From contig NZ_CP088081.1 in assembly GCF_021049305.1 (NCBI RefSeq), forward strand, positions 2,728,001 through 2,792,000: a stretch of 64,000 nt of DNA, read 5' to 3'. The notes beneath the pieces were generated by a model. The model was not told the DNA's origin and made no database searches. It worked only from the letters and a program-made list of their open reading frames with translations. Positions 8,949-17,001 of the stretch are shown one piece after another. This stretch comes from Ideonella dechloratans. GTDB lineage: Bacteria > Pseudomonadota > Gammaproteobacteria > Burkholderiales > Burkholderiaceae_C. The first letter of the stretch is position 1, and each line of letters begins with the position of its first letter. The position numbers and the translations under genes were made by a program.

Positions 8949-10385
8949 ATGGGTGCCAAGTTGAAGATGGTGGGTCTGCTCACGATGGGAGCATTGGCCG
9001 GCGCGCTGACCACCATCCAGTTCACGGCCGAGGCCCGGAACAGTTATGGCCCGCTGCCGCTGGAAGAAATGCAGCAGCTCGCGGCCGTGTTCGGCATGAT
9101 CAAGACCGACTATGTCGAGCCGGTCGATGAGAAGAAGCTGATCACCGATGCCATCTCCGGCATGGTCGCGGGCCTGGATCCGCACTCCCAGTACTTCGAC
9201 AAGAAGTCCTACAAGGAATTCCGCGAAGGCACCTCGGGTCGCTTCGTCGGCGTGGGCATCGAGATCGGCATGGAAGACGGCTTGGTCAAGATCGTCTCCC
9301 CGATCGAAGGCTCGCCCGCCTTCCGCGCCGGCCTGAAATCCGGCGACCTGATCACCAAGATCGACGACACCGCCGTCAAGGGCCTGACCCTGGACGAGGC
9401 CATCAAGCGCATGCGCGGCGAGCCCGGCACCAAGGTCTTGCTCACGATCTTCCGCAAGAACGAGAACCGCACCTTCCCGGTCACGATCACCCGCGAGGAG
9501 ATCCACGTCCAGAGCGTCAAGGCCAAGATGGTCGCGCCGGGCTATGGCTGGATCCGCATCACGCAGTTCCAGGATCGCACGGTCGACGATTTCGCCCGCA
9601 AGCTGGAGGAACTGTTCAAGCAGGACCCGCAGATGAAGGGCCTGGTGCTGGACCTGCGCAACGACCCGGGCGGCCTGCTGGAAAGCGCTGTGGCCGTGGC
9701 CGCCGCCTTCCTGCCGTCCAACGCGGTGGTGGTGAGCACCAACGGCCAGATCCCCGAATCCAAGGCCACCTTCCGCGCCACACCGGACGACTACCTGCGC
9801 CGCGGCGGCAGCGACCCGCTCAAGAAGCTGCCCGCTGCCCTGAAATCGGTGCCGATGGTGGTGCTGGTCAACGAAGGCTCCGCCTCGGCCAGCGAGATCG
9901 TCGCCGGCGCTCTGCAGGACCAGAAGCGCGCCACGCTGATGGGGGCCCAGACCTTCGGCAAGGGCTCGGTGCAGACGGTGCGTCCGCTCTCGGCCGACAC
10001 CGCGCTGAAGATCACCACCGCGCGCTACTACACCCCCAGCGGCCGCTCCATCCAGGCCAAGGGCATCGTGCCCGATGTCTGGCTGGACGAAACCGCCGAA
10101 GGCAATGTCTTTGCCGCCCTGCGCACCCGCGAGGCCGATCTGGACAAGCACCTGACCAACGGCCCCGAGGCCCAGGCCGACGCCGCCCGCGAGAAGGCGC
10201 GCGAGGAAGCCCGCCTGAAGCTGGAAGAACAGCTGGCCAAGGACAAGAACTCGGTCAAGCCGCTGCCCGAATTCGGCAGCACCGACGACTTCCAGCTGGC
10301 CCAGGCGCTCAACCAGCTCCAGGGCAAGCCGGTGATGGTCAGCAAGAACATGTCCGAGCGCAAGGCCGAGGCCAACGCGCACTGA
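8949..10385 (+). CDS. S41 family C-terminal processing protease (CtpA/Prc type)
   Basis: This is a periplasmic or membrane-anchored PDZ protease that trims or degrades proteins from their C-termini. The 478 residues begin with a hydrophobic export segment (about residues 6-24), followed by the S41 N-terminal helix region, a PDZ domain at about 95-175 with the GVGIEIG carboxylate-binding segment, and the S41 core. The Ser-Lys dyad of the family is present: the middle Ser of SASASE (S313) and Lys of FGKGS (K338), spaced 25 residues apart as in Prc. The C-terminal tail is highly charged (AREKAREEARLKLEEQ) and probably helical. The gene has its own likely promoter and is followed at 28 bases by the adenylyltransferase gene. 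CtpA fits the size better than the much longer Prc. Confidence 0.93.
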   Translation: MGAKLKMVGLLTMGALAGALTTIQFTAEARNSYGPLPLEEMQQLAAVFGMIKTDYVEPVDEKKLITDAISGMVAGLDPHSQYFDKKSYKEFREGTSGRFVGVGIEIGMEDGLVKIVSPIEGSPAFRAGLKSGDLITKIDDTAVKGLTLDEAIKRMRGEPGTKVLLTIFRKNENRTFPVTITREEIHVQSVKAKMVAPGYGWIRITQFQDRTVDDFARKLEELFKQDPQMKGLVLDLRNDPGGLLESAVAVAAAFLPSNAVVVSTNGQIPESKATFRATPDDYLRRGGSDPLKKLPAALKSVPMVVLVNEGSASASEIVAGALQDQKRATLMGAQTFGKGSVQTVRPLSADTALKITTARYYTPSGRSIQAKGIVPDVWLDETAEGNVFAALRTREADLDKHLTNGPEAQADAAREKAREEARLKLEEQLAKDKNSVKPLPEFGSTDDFQLAQALNQLQGKPVMVSKNMSERKAEANAH

Positions 10386-10413
10386 CCGTCCACGGCGCCA
10401 GCGCCGTTTCCGC

Positions 10414-11166
10414 GTGACCGACGACGACCTGCTGCGCTATTCGCGCCACATCCTGCTGGACGACATCGGCATCGAGGGCCAGGACCGGCTCCTGGCCGCT
10501 CATGCGCTCGTCATCGGCGCCGGTGGCCTGGGCTCCCCGGTGGCCCTCTATCTGGGCAGTGCCGGCGTGGGCCGCATCACCCTGGTCGATCCCGACACGG
10601 TGGACCTGACCAATCTGCAGCGGCAGATCGCCCACAGCCAGGACCGCATCGGCCAGCCCAAGGTGGCCTCGGCCGCTGCCGCCGTCCATGCACTCAACCC
10701 CGGCGCACAACTGGACACGCTGGTGCAGCGGACCGATGCCACCCTGCTGGACCGCTGGGTGCCGCAGGCCGATGTGGTGCTGGACTGCAGCGACAACTTC
10801 GCCACCCGGCAGTTGGTGAACGCCGCCTGCGTGCGCCACCGGCGTCCGCTGGTCAGCGGCGCGGCCATCGGGTTTGACGGCCAGGTGAGCGTCTACGACT
10901 GCCGCCAGCCCGACGCCCCCTGCTACGCCTGCCTGTTCCCGCCCGACGCCCCGCCGGAAGAGGTGCGCTGCGCCACCATGGGCGTGTTCGCGCCGCTGGT
11001 GGGCATCATCGGGGCCACCCAGGCGGCCGAGGCCCTGAAACTGCTGGCCGGCGTGGGCACCTCCCTGGCCGGACGCTTGCAGATGCTCGATGCCCGCCGC
11101 ATGCGCTGGGACGAGATTCGAATCCCCCGCCAGCCGGCCTGCCCGGTCTGCGGCGCCGCCCACTGA
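10414..11166 (+). CDS. moeB: HesA/MoeB/ThiF family adenylyltransferase (probable molybdopterin-synthase adenylyltransferase)
   Basis: These E1-like enzymes use ATP to adenylate the C-terminal Gly-Gly of a small sulfur carrier (MoaD or ThiS) in molybdenum-cofactor or thiazole synthesis. The 250 residues start with the RYSRHILL signature. They carry the nucleotide loop GAGGLG at 35-40, the NLQRQ segment that contacts ATP, and two Cys pairs (CYAC and CPVC) that would bind structural zinc. The RCATMGVFAPLVG segment matches the MoeB CATAGVLGPVVG region. GTG at 10414 is the start. A stand-alone protein without a rhodanese domain fits MoeB best, but ThiF cannot be excluded. No moaD/moaE or thi genes are adjacent, so the pathway is inferred from family only. 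Confidence 0.85.
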   Translation: MTDDDLLRYSRHILLDDIGIEGQDRLLAAHALVIGAGGLGSPVALYLGSAGVGRITLVDPDTVDLTNLQRQIAHSQDRIGQPKVASAAAAVHALNPGAQLDTLVQRTDATLLDRWVPQADVVLDCSDNFATRQLVNAACVRHRRPLVSGAAIGFDGQVSVYDCRQPDAPCYACLFPPDAPPEEVRCATMGVFAPLVGIIGATQAAEALKLLAGVGTSLAGRLQMLDARRMRWDEIRIPRQPACPVCGAAH

Positions 11167-11189
11167 ATCCACTTTCCAAGCCGTCCAAC

Positions 11190-12083
11190 ATGGCCCCCAA
11201 ACTGACAGACCCCCGCTTCCCGTCGGCCGAGGAGGAAGCGGCGCTGCAGAAAACGCCTTCGCCCTACGGTGGCCCGGAGAGCAGCTACCAGCTGGCCTTC
11301 ACCGACCACGACTTCCTGCTGCGACGCGACCTGCGCCCCGTGCGCATGCAGCTGGAGCTGCTCAAGCCCGAACTGGTCCAGCAGGAACAGGGCGTGCAGA
11401 GCACCATCGTCATCTTCGGCAGCGCCCGCATCCCCGCCCCCGAGCAGGCCCAGGCCCAGCTGGAGCAGGCCCGGTCCGGCGGTGACGCGCAGGCCCTGCG
11501 CCAGGCCGAGACCCGCCACCGCATGAGCGGCTTCTACGAGGAGGCGCGCCGCTTTGCCGCCCTGGTGACCGAGCGCTCGCGCGAGCTGGCCACGCCGATC
11601 TACGTCTGCACCGGCGGCGGCCCCGGCATCATGGAAGCCGGCAACCGCGGTGCCCATGAGGTGGGCGGCAAGAGCGTGGGGCTGAACATCGTGCTGCCGC
11701 ACGAGCAGGAGCCCAACCCCTACATCACGCCGGAGTTGTGCTTCCAGTTCCACTACTTCGCGCTGCGCAAGATGCACTTCCTGATGCGTTCGGTGGCGCT
11801 GGCCTGCTTCCCCGGCGGCTTCGGCACGCTGGACGAGCTGTTCGAGACCCTGACCCTCACCCAGACCGGCAAGAGCCGGCGCCGGCCCATCCTGCTGTTC
11901 GGGCGCGAGTTCTGGACCCGGCTGATCGATTTCGACTGGCTGGTCGAATCCGGCATGATCCACGCCGACGACCTGAAGCTCTTCCGCTACGTCGAGACGG
12001 CCGAGGAGGCCTGGGACGCCCTGGTGCAGGATTACGGCCTGCAGATCGACGGCCGCACGAACGTGGAGAGCGGCGGCCGCTGA
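11190..12083 (+). CDS. LOG family protein (lysine-decarboxylase-like Rossmann fold)
   Basis: This 297-residue protein carries the LOG/TIGR00730 signatures TGGGPGIMEA and PGGFGTLDE (the latter from residue 208). These form the nucleotide- and phosphoribose-binding site of enzymes that release cytokinin bases or AMP-like products by phosphoribohydrolysis. In bacteria most members act as nucleoside 5'-monophosphate nucleosidases, often misannotated as lysine decarboxylases. It is longer than the roughly 190-residue plant-like LOG proteins. The extra N-terminal 70 residues and the Gln/Ala-rich insertion (EQAQAQLEQARSGGD) match the larger bacterial subgroup. It begins 23 bases after the adenylyltransferase gene and may be cotranscribed with it. 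The physiological substrate is not evident. Confidence 0.88.
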   Translation: MAPKLTDPRFPSAEEEAALQKTPSPYGGPESSYQLAFTDHDFLLRRDLRPVRMQLELLKPELVQQEQGVQSTIVIFGSARIPAPEQAQAQLEQARSGGDAQALRQAETRHRMSGFYEEARRFAALVTERSRELATPIYVCTGGGPGIMEAGNRGAHEVGGKSVGLNIVLPHEQEPNPYITPELCFQFHYFALRKMHFLMRSVALACFPGGFGTLDELFETLTLTQTGKSRRRPILLFGREFWTRLIDFDWLVESGMIHADDLKLFRYVETAEEAWDALVQDYGLQIDGRTNVESGGR

Positions 12084-12127
12084 GGCCCATCCCCACCCCG
12101 GGTCCGAGGGGTGGGCGAAGCCCCACC

Positions 12128-12157
12128 TTGGTGAGACCGGGCATGGCAAAGCACAAT
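12128..12157 (+). promoter_or_regulatory. Sigma-70 promoter of the arginase gene
   Basis: TTGGTG at 12128-12133 and CACAAT at 12152-12157 are separated by 18 bases. The predicted start site falls at or within a base or two of the ATG at 12164, so the transcript would be leaderless or nearly so. Confidence 0.55.
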
Positions 12158-12163
12158 CGCGCC

Positions 12164-13084
12164 ATGCTGAACAAAGTCACCCTCATTGGCGCGCCCACCG
12201 ACATCGGTGCCGGCGCGCGGGGCGCCAGCATGGGGCCAGAAGCCCTGCGCGTGGCGAACATCGGCCCCATCCTCGAAGGCCATGGTCTGGAAGTGAAGGA
12301 CCGGGGCAACCTCTCCGGCCCCGCCAACCCCTGGCTCCCCCCCACCGACGGCTACCGCCACCTGCCCGAGGTGGCCGCCTGGAACCGCCTGGTGCACGAC
12401 GCCGTGTACGAGGAACTCAGCGATGGCCGCATGCCCATCCTGCTGGGCGGGGACCACTGCCTGGGCCTGGGCTCCATCAGCGCGGTGGCCCGCCACTGCC
12501 GCGACACCGGCAAGAAGCTGCGCGTGCTGTGGCTGGACGCCCACGCCGACTTCAACACCAGCGCCCTGACCCCCAGCGGCAACATCCACGGCATGCCGGT
12601 CGCCTGCCTGTGCGGCTTCGGCCCCCGGGAGCTGATCGAGATCGGCGGCCAAGTGCCCGCCATCAGCCCCAAGTGGGTGCGGCAGATCGGCATCCGCAGC
12701 GTGGACCCGGGCGAGAAGCGCTTCGTCCACGAGCAGGGCCTGGAAGTGTTCGACATGCGCTACATCGACGAGATGGGCATGCGCCACGCCATGGAACTGG
12801 CCCTGGCCACCCTGGACGCCAACACCCACCTGCACGTGAGCTTCGACGTGGACTTCCTGGACCCGGAGATCGCCCCCGGCGTGGGCACCACCGTGCCCGG
12901 CGGCCCCACCTACCGCGAAGCCCAGCTGTGCATGGAGATGATTGCCGACACCGGCCGCATGGGCAGCCTGGACGTGGTGGAACTGAACCCGGCACTGGAC
13001 GTGCGCAACAAGACCGCCCAGGTGGCGGTGGACCTCATCGAAAGCCTGTTCGGCAAAAGTACCCTGATGCGGCCCAAGGTCTGA
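12164..13084 (+). CDS. rocF: Arginase (L-arginine amidinohydrolase)
   Basis: Arginase converts L-arginine to ornithine and urea with a binuclear manganese centre. The 306-residue product contains all the metal-ligand motifs: GGDH (His98), DAHAD (125-129) and SFDVDFLDP (Asp228 and Asp230). It also has the arginase N-terminal LIGAPTDIGAGARG segment and the late VVELNP motif. The chosen ATG at 12164 (MLNKVTLIG) aligns with the usual arginase N-terminus. An in-frame ATG at 12143 would add seven residues but lies upstream of the -10 box. No arginine permease, ornithine aminotransferase or urease genes are near. Agmatinase is the main alternative, but the N-terminus and the GNIHGMPVA segment favour arginase. 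Confidence 0.93.
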   Translation: MLNKVTLIGAPTDIGAGARGASMGPEALRVANIGPILEGHGLEVKDRGNLSGPANPWLPPTDGYRHLPEVAAWNRLVHDAVYEELSDGRMPILLGGDHCLGLGSISAVARHCRDTGKKLRVLWLDAHADFNTSALTPSGNIHGMPVACLCGFGPRELIEIGGQVPAISPKWVRQIGIRSVDPGEKRFVHEQGLEVFDMRYIDEMGMRHAMELALATLDANTHLHVSFDVDFLDPEIAPGVGTTVPGGPTYREAQLCMEMIADTGRMGSLDVVELNPALDVRNKTAQVAVDLIESLFGKSTLMRPKV

Positions 13085-13142
13085 AGGCGGCAGTCACGCT
13101 AGCATGGCGCCTTCTTTCTGACCGCGTGCCCAGGGAGGGCCC

Positions 13143-13865
13143 ATGAAGCGTTTCTGCAGTTTGTCCGTGGCGGTGCTGACGGCCGCCGTCCTGAGTGCCT
13201 GTGGCGGGGGTGGCAGCACCGATGCCGGATCGACCACCTCCTACGCGACCCAGGCCGCGTGGACCAACCTCTACAGCGCGGGCAGCCACGCCTGGGCGCT
13301 CAGCGGCACAGCGACCTACCAGCCAGCATCGGGCGGCAGTGGCAGCTACCCCACCACAGCAACATTGAGTCTGGCAGCTGGGGCGGATGCACCCTTCCCG
13401 GCCAACAGCGTCCCCGCGTATGTGCTTCGCAGCACGAGCGTCACCACCGTGAGCGGCTATCCCTCCGAATCCAGCACCAATGACTGGTACCTGGACGCCA
13501 ACTACCGTTACATGGGTGCCGTGGACGGCGATGGCTATTGCGAGGTAGCAACCCAGTCCGCCCTGCCCCCCGCCTACGCCAAGATCGGAAGCTACGGCAC
13601 GTTGGCTACCTTCGAGCTTTATGACAGCTGCGGCTCCGGTGCGACCCTGCTCGGGACCGGTAGCCTGCAATGGAGCTTGGAACTGGCGGGAGGTCAAACC
13701 TACTTCTGTCTGTTCAACCAAGGTGGTTACACAGGGGGCACCAGCTACACGGAGAAGGACTGCATGACCATCGACGTCAATGGCGTGATTGGCCAGTCGG
13801 CCACCATCACTTCGTCCCTCATTTCAACGGATGGAGTGACCTCTCTGAACCTGAGCACCAACTGA
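13143..13865 (+). CDS. Hypothetical lipoprotein
   Basis: I do not recognise a family. The 240-residue product has a clear lipoprotein signal peptide with lipobox LSAC and acylated Cys20, followed by a GGGGS linker typical of exposed lipoproteins. The mature part is rich in Ser, Thr, Tyr and Gly, with four later Cys (in GYCEVA, YDSCGS, TYFCLF and KDCMT) that could form two disulfides. There is no membrane segment after the signal. A strong Shine-Dalgarno (AGGGAGGG, 13132-13139) precedes the ATG. Base composition inside the gene is slightly less GC-biased than its neighbours. It is convergent with the DUF429 gene, and the two share a hairpin terminator. Function unknown; probably an outer-membrane or periplasmic protein. 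Confidence 0.8.
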   Translation: MKRFCSLSVAVLTAAVLSACGGGGSTDAGSTTSYATQAAWTNLYSAGSHAWALSGTATYQPASGGSGSYPTTATLSLAAGADAPFPANSVPAYVLRSTSVTTVSGYPSESSTNDWYLDANYRYMGAVDGDGYCEVATQSALPPAYAKIGSYGTLATFELYDSCGSGATLLGTGSLQWSLELAGGQTYFCLFNQGGYTGGTSYTEKDCMTIDVNGVIGQSATITSSLISTDGVTSLNLSTN

Positions 13866-13878
13866 GCCGACGGCTGAC

Positions 13879-14772
13879 TCAGGGGGCTGGCACGGTGCCG
13901 GCCCCCAGGATCCACCCTTCCAGGGCATCGGCATCCCCCGGCCAGCCGCCCCGCGGCTGGCCCGCCCCCCAGGCGGCCTGCAACAGGCACAGCACCGCAT
14001 CCAGCGTGTCGCCGCGCGCATCCTCCACCAGGTCCTCGCGCTGGGCATGGGAAAGCCGCAGCCGCAAGCCCCAGGGCTGGCGCCCCTGCTCCAGCGCATC
14101 CACCAGGTCCTTGCGGGCGATCAGCCGCTCCGGCGTCTGCTTGGCCTTCTCGTCGCTCTTGTAGCTGCGCCGGCCCAGCACGGCCCGCGCCAGCAGGCCG
14201 GGATAGGCCTCCAGCGCCAGCCGCGCCGGGTCGCCGGCGGCGTGCCCCACCAGCGTCACCCCTGCGGTGCGCAGCAGCGGCACCCCCGCGTGCATCATCC
14301 AGGCCACCGGCGGGTTCACCCACTTCATGCTGGGCGAGGCCCCCGCCGGCCCGTCGCACACACGGTGGGCGAACTTCTGGCCCACCGGCCGGGCCGCGCA
14401 GAAGGCCGCGAAGGCCGCTTGCAGCTCGGGCCGCGAGGTTCGGGCATAGCGGCTCATTGCCTCGGCCCAGTCCAGCGGCCAGCCCCAGGCTTGCAGCAAA
14501 GAGCGCGGCAAGCCAAAAGGCAGGTCAAAGCCCCCCAGCCAGGGGCCAGGGGCCGACAGGCGTTCCGCCAGTGTCGGCAAGGCATTGAAGCGCTCGATCG
14601 CCTCCAGCTTCACCACCGCTCCCGCGCGCCGCCCCCAGGCCAGCACCACCGGCTTCTGGCGGCTGGGCGCGCTGGAGAAGTCCACCCCCAACAGCGGCAG
14701 CGCCTCGAGCGCGCAGGGCAAAGGCGGGAACAAACCGCCGGCCGCGGTGGGGGGGGCGCGCAAACTTTCCAT
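13879..14772 (-). CDS. DUF429 domain-containing protein
   Basis: The 297-residue product matches the DUF429 family, which has an RNase H-like fold and contains predicted nucleases of unknown role. It begins its core with the conserved LLGVDFSSAP, where the Asp of GVDFS is the expected acidic metal ligand. Further family-like segments are GFDLPFGLP, KWVNPPVAWMMHAG and EAYPGLLARAV, and a late Asp pair sits in RGDTLDAVLC. ATG at 14772 (MESLRAPP) was chosen because the frame upstream of it enters the promoter region of the divergent AsmA-like gene and shows no coding character. The biochemical activity is not established for the family as far as I know. Confidence 0.82.
   Translation of the reverse strand: MESLRAPPTAAGGLFPPLPCALEALPLLGVDFSSAPSRQKPVVLAWGRRAGAVVKLEAIERFNALPTLAERLSAPGPWLGGFDLPFGLPRSLLQAWGWPLDWAEAMSRYARTSRPELQAAFAAFCAARPVGQKFAHRVCDGPAGASPSMKWVNPPVAWMMHAGVPLLRTAGVTLVGHAAGDPARLALEAYPGLLARAVLGRRSYKSDEKAKQTPERLIARKDLVDALEQGRQPWGLRLRLSHAQREDLVEDARGDTLDAVLCLLQAAWGAGQPRGGWPGDADALEGWILGAGTVPAP
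13882..13906. terminator. Bidirectional hairpin between convergent lipoprotein and DUF429 genes
   Basis: An 11-bp stem (GGGGGCTGGCA with TGCCGGCCCCC, one G-T wobble) encloses a CGG loop. It overlaps the last codons of the minus-strand DUF429 gene and lies 16 bases after the plus-strand stop. No T-tract is present. Confidence 0.5.
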
Positions 14773-14814
14773 GCGGCCATTTTCGCGGCCGCCCCGGCAC
14801 CGGGCCGGCTTGGG

Positions 14815-14820
14815 GACAAT
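14815..14820 (+). promoter_or_regulatory. -10 element of the AsmA-like gene, leaderless arrangement
   Basis: GACAAT ends 7 bases before the ATG at 14828, so transcription would begin at about the first base of the start codon. No good -35 is visible. Confidence 0.4.
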
Positions 14821-14827
14821 CGGGCCC

Positions 14828-16018
14828 ATGCAGATGTCGAGGACACAGCGTCGCCTGCTGGTGGCGGCGCTCACGGGAATGGTGTTGATCGGAGGGGCCT
14901 GGTGGGCCTGGCGGCTGGCCCTGCAGCAGTTGCAGGCCCGCCTGACGCAGGCCCTGGGGCCGCGGGCCCAGGTGCAGTCCATCACGCCGGGCTGGAACGG
15001 TGTGACCATCAGCGGCCTGCGCCTGGCCGCCGCGCCGGGCTGGCCGGACGCCGAGGAACTCTCGGCACGCCGCATCTGGCTGCAGCCGGCACTGGACAGC
15101 CTCTGGTCGGGGCCCTGGCGCATCCGTCGCATCGAGGTGGAAGACGGCCACATCAGCCTGCTGCGCAACCGCCAGGGCCAGCTGCGCCTGCTGCCGGGCC
15201 TGCTGGACGAGCCGGCCCGCAGTGATCCGAGCCAAGGGGCCGGCGCCCGCCCTTCGTCCCGCAAGGCGACCACGCCGGCCTCGACGCCCGCCTCCGCCAT
15301 GCCGCCCGCCGACATCGGCGACACCCTGGTGATCGACAGCGTCGCGCTGCAAGGCGTGCAGGTGGATCTGTACGACGACTCCTTCCGCCCCGCCCTGCGC
15401 CAGCCCCACCGGGTGCAACTGGCTGATCTGCACGCCCAGGTCCAGAACCTGCACCTGCCGGCACTGAACCAGGCGATCGGCCTGGAACTGCAGGCCCAGG
15501 TTCGTGGGGGAAGCCAGGGCACCGGCGGCAAGGCCCCTGCGCCGCAGGACGGCACGCTGAGCTTGCGGGGCGAATTCACCCCATCCAGCCACGACGCCCA
15601 GATCGAGGCCCAGGTGAAGAGCGTGGACCTGCGGGTGCTGCAGCCCTATCTGCTGACGGTGAACGCGGGCGGCGTGCGCCAGGGCCGGCTGGACCTGAGC
15701 CTGCACGCCACCGTCAAGGCCAACCGCCTGCATGCTCCCGGCACCGTGACCCTGACAGGCCTGGAACTGGGCCATGGCAGCGGCTGGTGGGACCGCTTCG
15801 GCGCCGCCGGCCGCCAGGCCATGCTCAACACCCTGGCCGACAAGGGCCGCATCGAAGTGCATTTCACGCTCGACGGCCGGCTGGACGACCCGAACTTCTC
15901 GGTCAACGACAGCCTGGCCCAACGCTTTGCCACCGGGCTGGCCCAGGCCCTGGGCGTGAGCGTGGGCGGCGTGGTGGAAGGCGTGGGGCAGATGATCAAG
16001 GGGCTGTTTGGGCGCTGA
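14828..16018 (+). CDS. AsmA-like / DUF748-type envelope protein
   Basis: The 396-residue product has an N-terminal transmembrane anchor (about residues 9-30, LLVAALTGMVLIGGAWWAW). A periplasmic region of beta-rich repeats follows, such as SITPGWNGVTISGLRLAAAPGW and RRIEVEDGHISLLRNRQG, which resembles the DUF748/AsmA superfamily of lipid-transfer bridge proteins that includes TamB. The linker near residues 135-160 is rich in Pro/Ser/Ala. The C-terminus (GVVEGVGQMIKGLFGR) resembles the end of DUF748 domains. It is shorter than most members. A second ATG lies two codons downstream. It stands alone between the DUF429 gene and the decayed island. A role in envelope homeostasis is inferred from the fold only. 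Confidence 0.65.
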   Translation: MQMSRTQRRLLVAALTGMVLIGGAWWAWRLALQQLQARLTQALGPRAQVQSITPGWNGVTISGLRLAAAPGWPDAEELSARRIWLQPALDSLWSGPWRIRRIEVEDGHISLLRNRQGQLRLLPGLLDEPARSDPSQGAGARPSSRKATTPASTPASAMPPADIGDTLVIDSVALQGVQVDLYDDSFRPALRQPHRVQLADLHAQVQNLHLPALNQAIGLELQAQVRGGSQGTGGKAPAPQDGTLSLRGEFTPSSHDAQIEAQVKSVDLRVLQPYLLTVNAGGVRQGRLDLSLHATVKANRLHAPGTVTLTGLELGHGSGWWDRFGAAGRQAMLNTLADKGRIEVHFTLDGRLDDPNFSVNDSLAQRFATGLAQALGVSVGGVVEGVGQMIKGLFGR

Positions 16019-16073
16019 TCGGTCGGTGGCGGATTGCCAGCCAAGGCGCAGGTGCTTTCGTCACAAGATCGGC

Positions 16074-16337
16074 ATGTCATTGACTCGCTGCACCCCGCCC
16101 GAACTGCGGAAGGCGCTTGCAGAGCAACCTGAAGAGGTTCGAGCGCAGCACCAGGCGCATCGTAATCAGGCCATCAAGGCCTATTGAGAACTCCCGGACA
16201 CGCTGGCCAAGCACATGGAACGCTCGAAAGCTGCCTGGACAGACAACGATGCTAGGCGCAAGGCTCAGAGTGAACACTCAAAAGCGCACTGGGCTGCCAA
16301 GAGAAGCAAGGCAAGTACTTCAAGAACACCGGAGTGA
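16074..16337 (+). pseudogene. Small charged helical ORF interrupted by an in-frame TGA
   Basis: Reading from ATG 16074 gives 37 codons (MSLTRCTPPELRKALAEQ and on, a charged helical sequence), then TGA at 16185. The same frame then continues for 49 more sense codons of equally charged, protein-like sequence (ELPDTLAKHMERSKAAW and on) to TGA at 16335. The similar character on both sides suggests one 87-codon gene broken by a point mutation or by a sequencing error. No family is recognised. Composition is clearly less GC-rich than the surrounding genes. It opens an island running to about 17980. Confidence 0.4.
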
Positions 16338-16657
16338 CATCCGCTGCTGCACCGAGGTCATCATCTTCGGCCAGTGACATCAGCTGCGATATCGACAACA
16401 AGCACCGCAAGCACTTCGGCGAGCTCGAGACACTGGCCAAGCTCGCCATCGGCCCACATCGAGTGCATCGAGAGCGATGGGGTGATGATCATCGTACACA
16501 CCGACATCACCAGTGTGAGCATGTTCAGTTCTTCAAGATCATCCAGGACAACTTCATAGGAGAAATACCCCCATTTCTCACCTGTGAGCAGGGGCCTGCA
16601 CCCAGAGGAAAATTGGGTCTTAGCTCAGGCCCAAAGGGCAGTCGGTTGAGTGTCTAG
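16334..16657 (+). CDS. Hypothetical ORF, probably a degraded fragment
   Basis: GTG at 16334 overlaps the stop of the preceding broken ORF (GTGA) and opens 107 codons. Only some stretches look protein-like: CDIDNKHRKHFGELETLAKL in the first half and FFKIIQDNFIGEIPPFLT near the end. The middle of this frame is poor. In another frame the same bases read HIECIESDGVMIIVHTDI, which looks better, so two compensating frameshifts may have occurred. I do not recognise a family. It may be a pseudogene or not coding at all. Confidence 0.25.
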   Translation: MTSAAAPRSSSSASDISCDIDNKHRKHFGELETLAKLAIGPHRVHRERWGDDHRTHRHHQCEHVQFFKIIQDNFIGEIPPFLTCEQGPAPRGKLGLSSGPKGSRLSV

Positions 16658-16675
16658 CACCCCTCAGCAGGGGTG
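16658..16675. terminator. Perfect hairpin inside the decayed island
   Basis: Arms CACCCCT and AGGGGTG are separated by CAGC, right after the stop of the preceding ORF. There is no T-tract, so terminator function is uncertain. Confidence 0.35.
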
Positions 16676-16738
16676 GCGGTGTGTTCTGGAGTCAGTACCA
16701 TTTCGGCACCGAGATGCGTTCACCAGCCACTGAACACG

Positions 16739-16927
16739 ATGCCAACCCCTAAGCAACCCACGCGATCTTCCCCCGACTCTGAGCTCATGCAAGCCTTTGT
16801 TGGCGACCCGCCAGGAATGAAGCTCGGGGCACTCTTCATAATAAGGGCCCCAAAGCTATTAGCCGCAATCATCGGGGCCGGTGGAGCCACAGCCCTTGTG
16901 CGCGAGCTCTTGCGCCACTTTGCCTGA
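16739..16927 (+). CDS. Hypothetical small protein with a hydrophobic C-terminal segment
   Basis: ATG 16739 opens a 62-codon frame. Its product has a hydrophilic Pro/Ser/Thr start (MPTPKQPTRSSPDSE), then a hydrophobic stretch (LGALFIIRAPKLLAAIIGAG) that could span a membrane, then a short basic end (LVRELLRHFA). No Shine-Dalgarno is obvious and no family is recognised. Its place in the island, ahead of the terminase-like remnant, would suit a phage-derived small membrane protein, but that is a guess. Confidence 0.25.
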   Translation: MPTPKQPTRSSPDSELMQAFVGDPPGMKLGALFIIRAPKLLAAIIGAGGATALVRELLRHFA

Positions 16928-16967
16928 CCCGACTTGCGGCTCTAGCGGCCTTCTTGCCTCCCTCACA

Positions 16968-16988
16968 GTAAATACAGCCATGTATTAC
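16968..16988. repeat. Imperfect inverted repeat upstream of the phage-like remnant
   Basis: GTAAATACA and TGTATTAC flank GCCA, about 13 bases upstream of the ATG at 17002. The AT-rich dyad stands out in this GC-rich genome and could be an operator. Confidence 0.3.
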
Positions 16989-17001
16989 TTGGGAGCAAAA
17001 C

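Noticed and set aside
14047-15225. Long plus-strand ORF across the DUF429 gene and the AsmA-like start
   Set aside because: It crosses two well-supported genes and their promoter region and has Pro/Arg/Ala shadow composition.
16077-16277. Minus-strand ORF of 66 codons in the decayed island
   Set aside because: It overlaps the more protein-like plus-strand frame, lacks a ribosome site and shows no family features.
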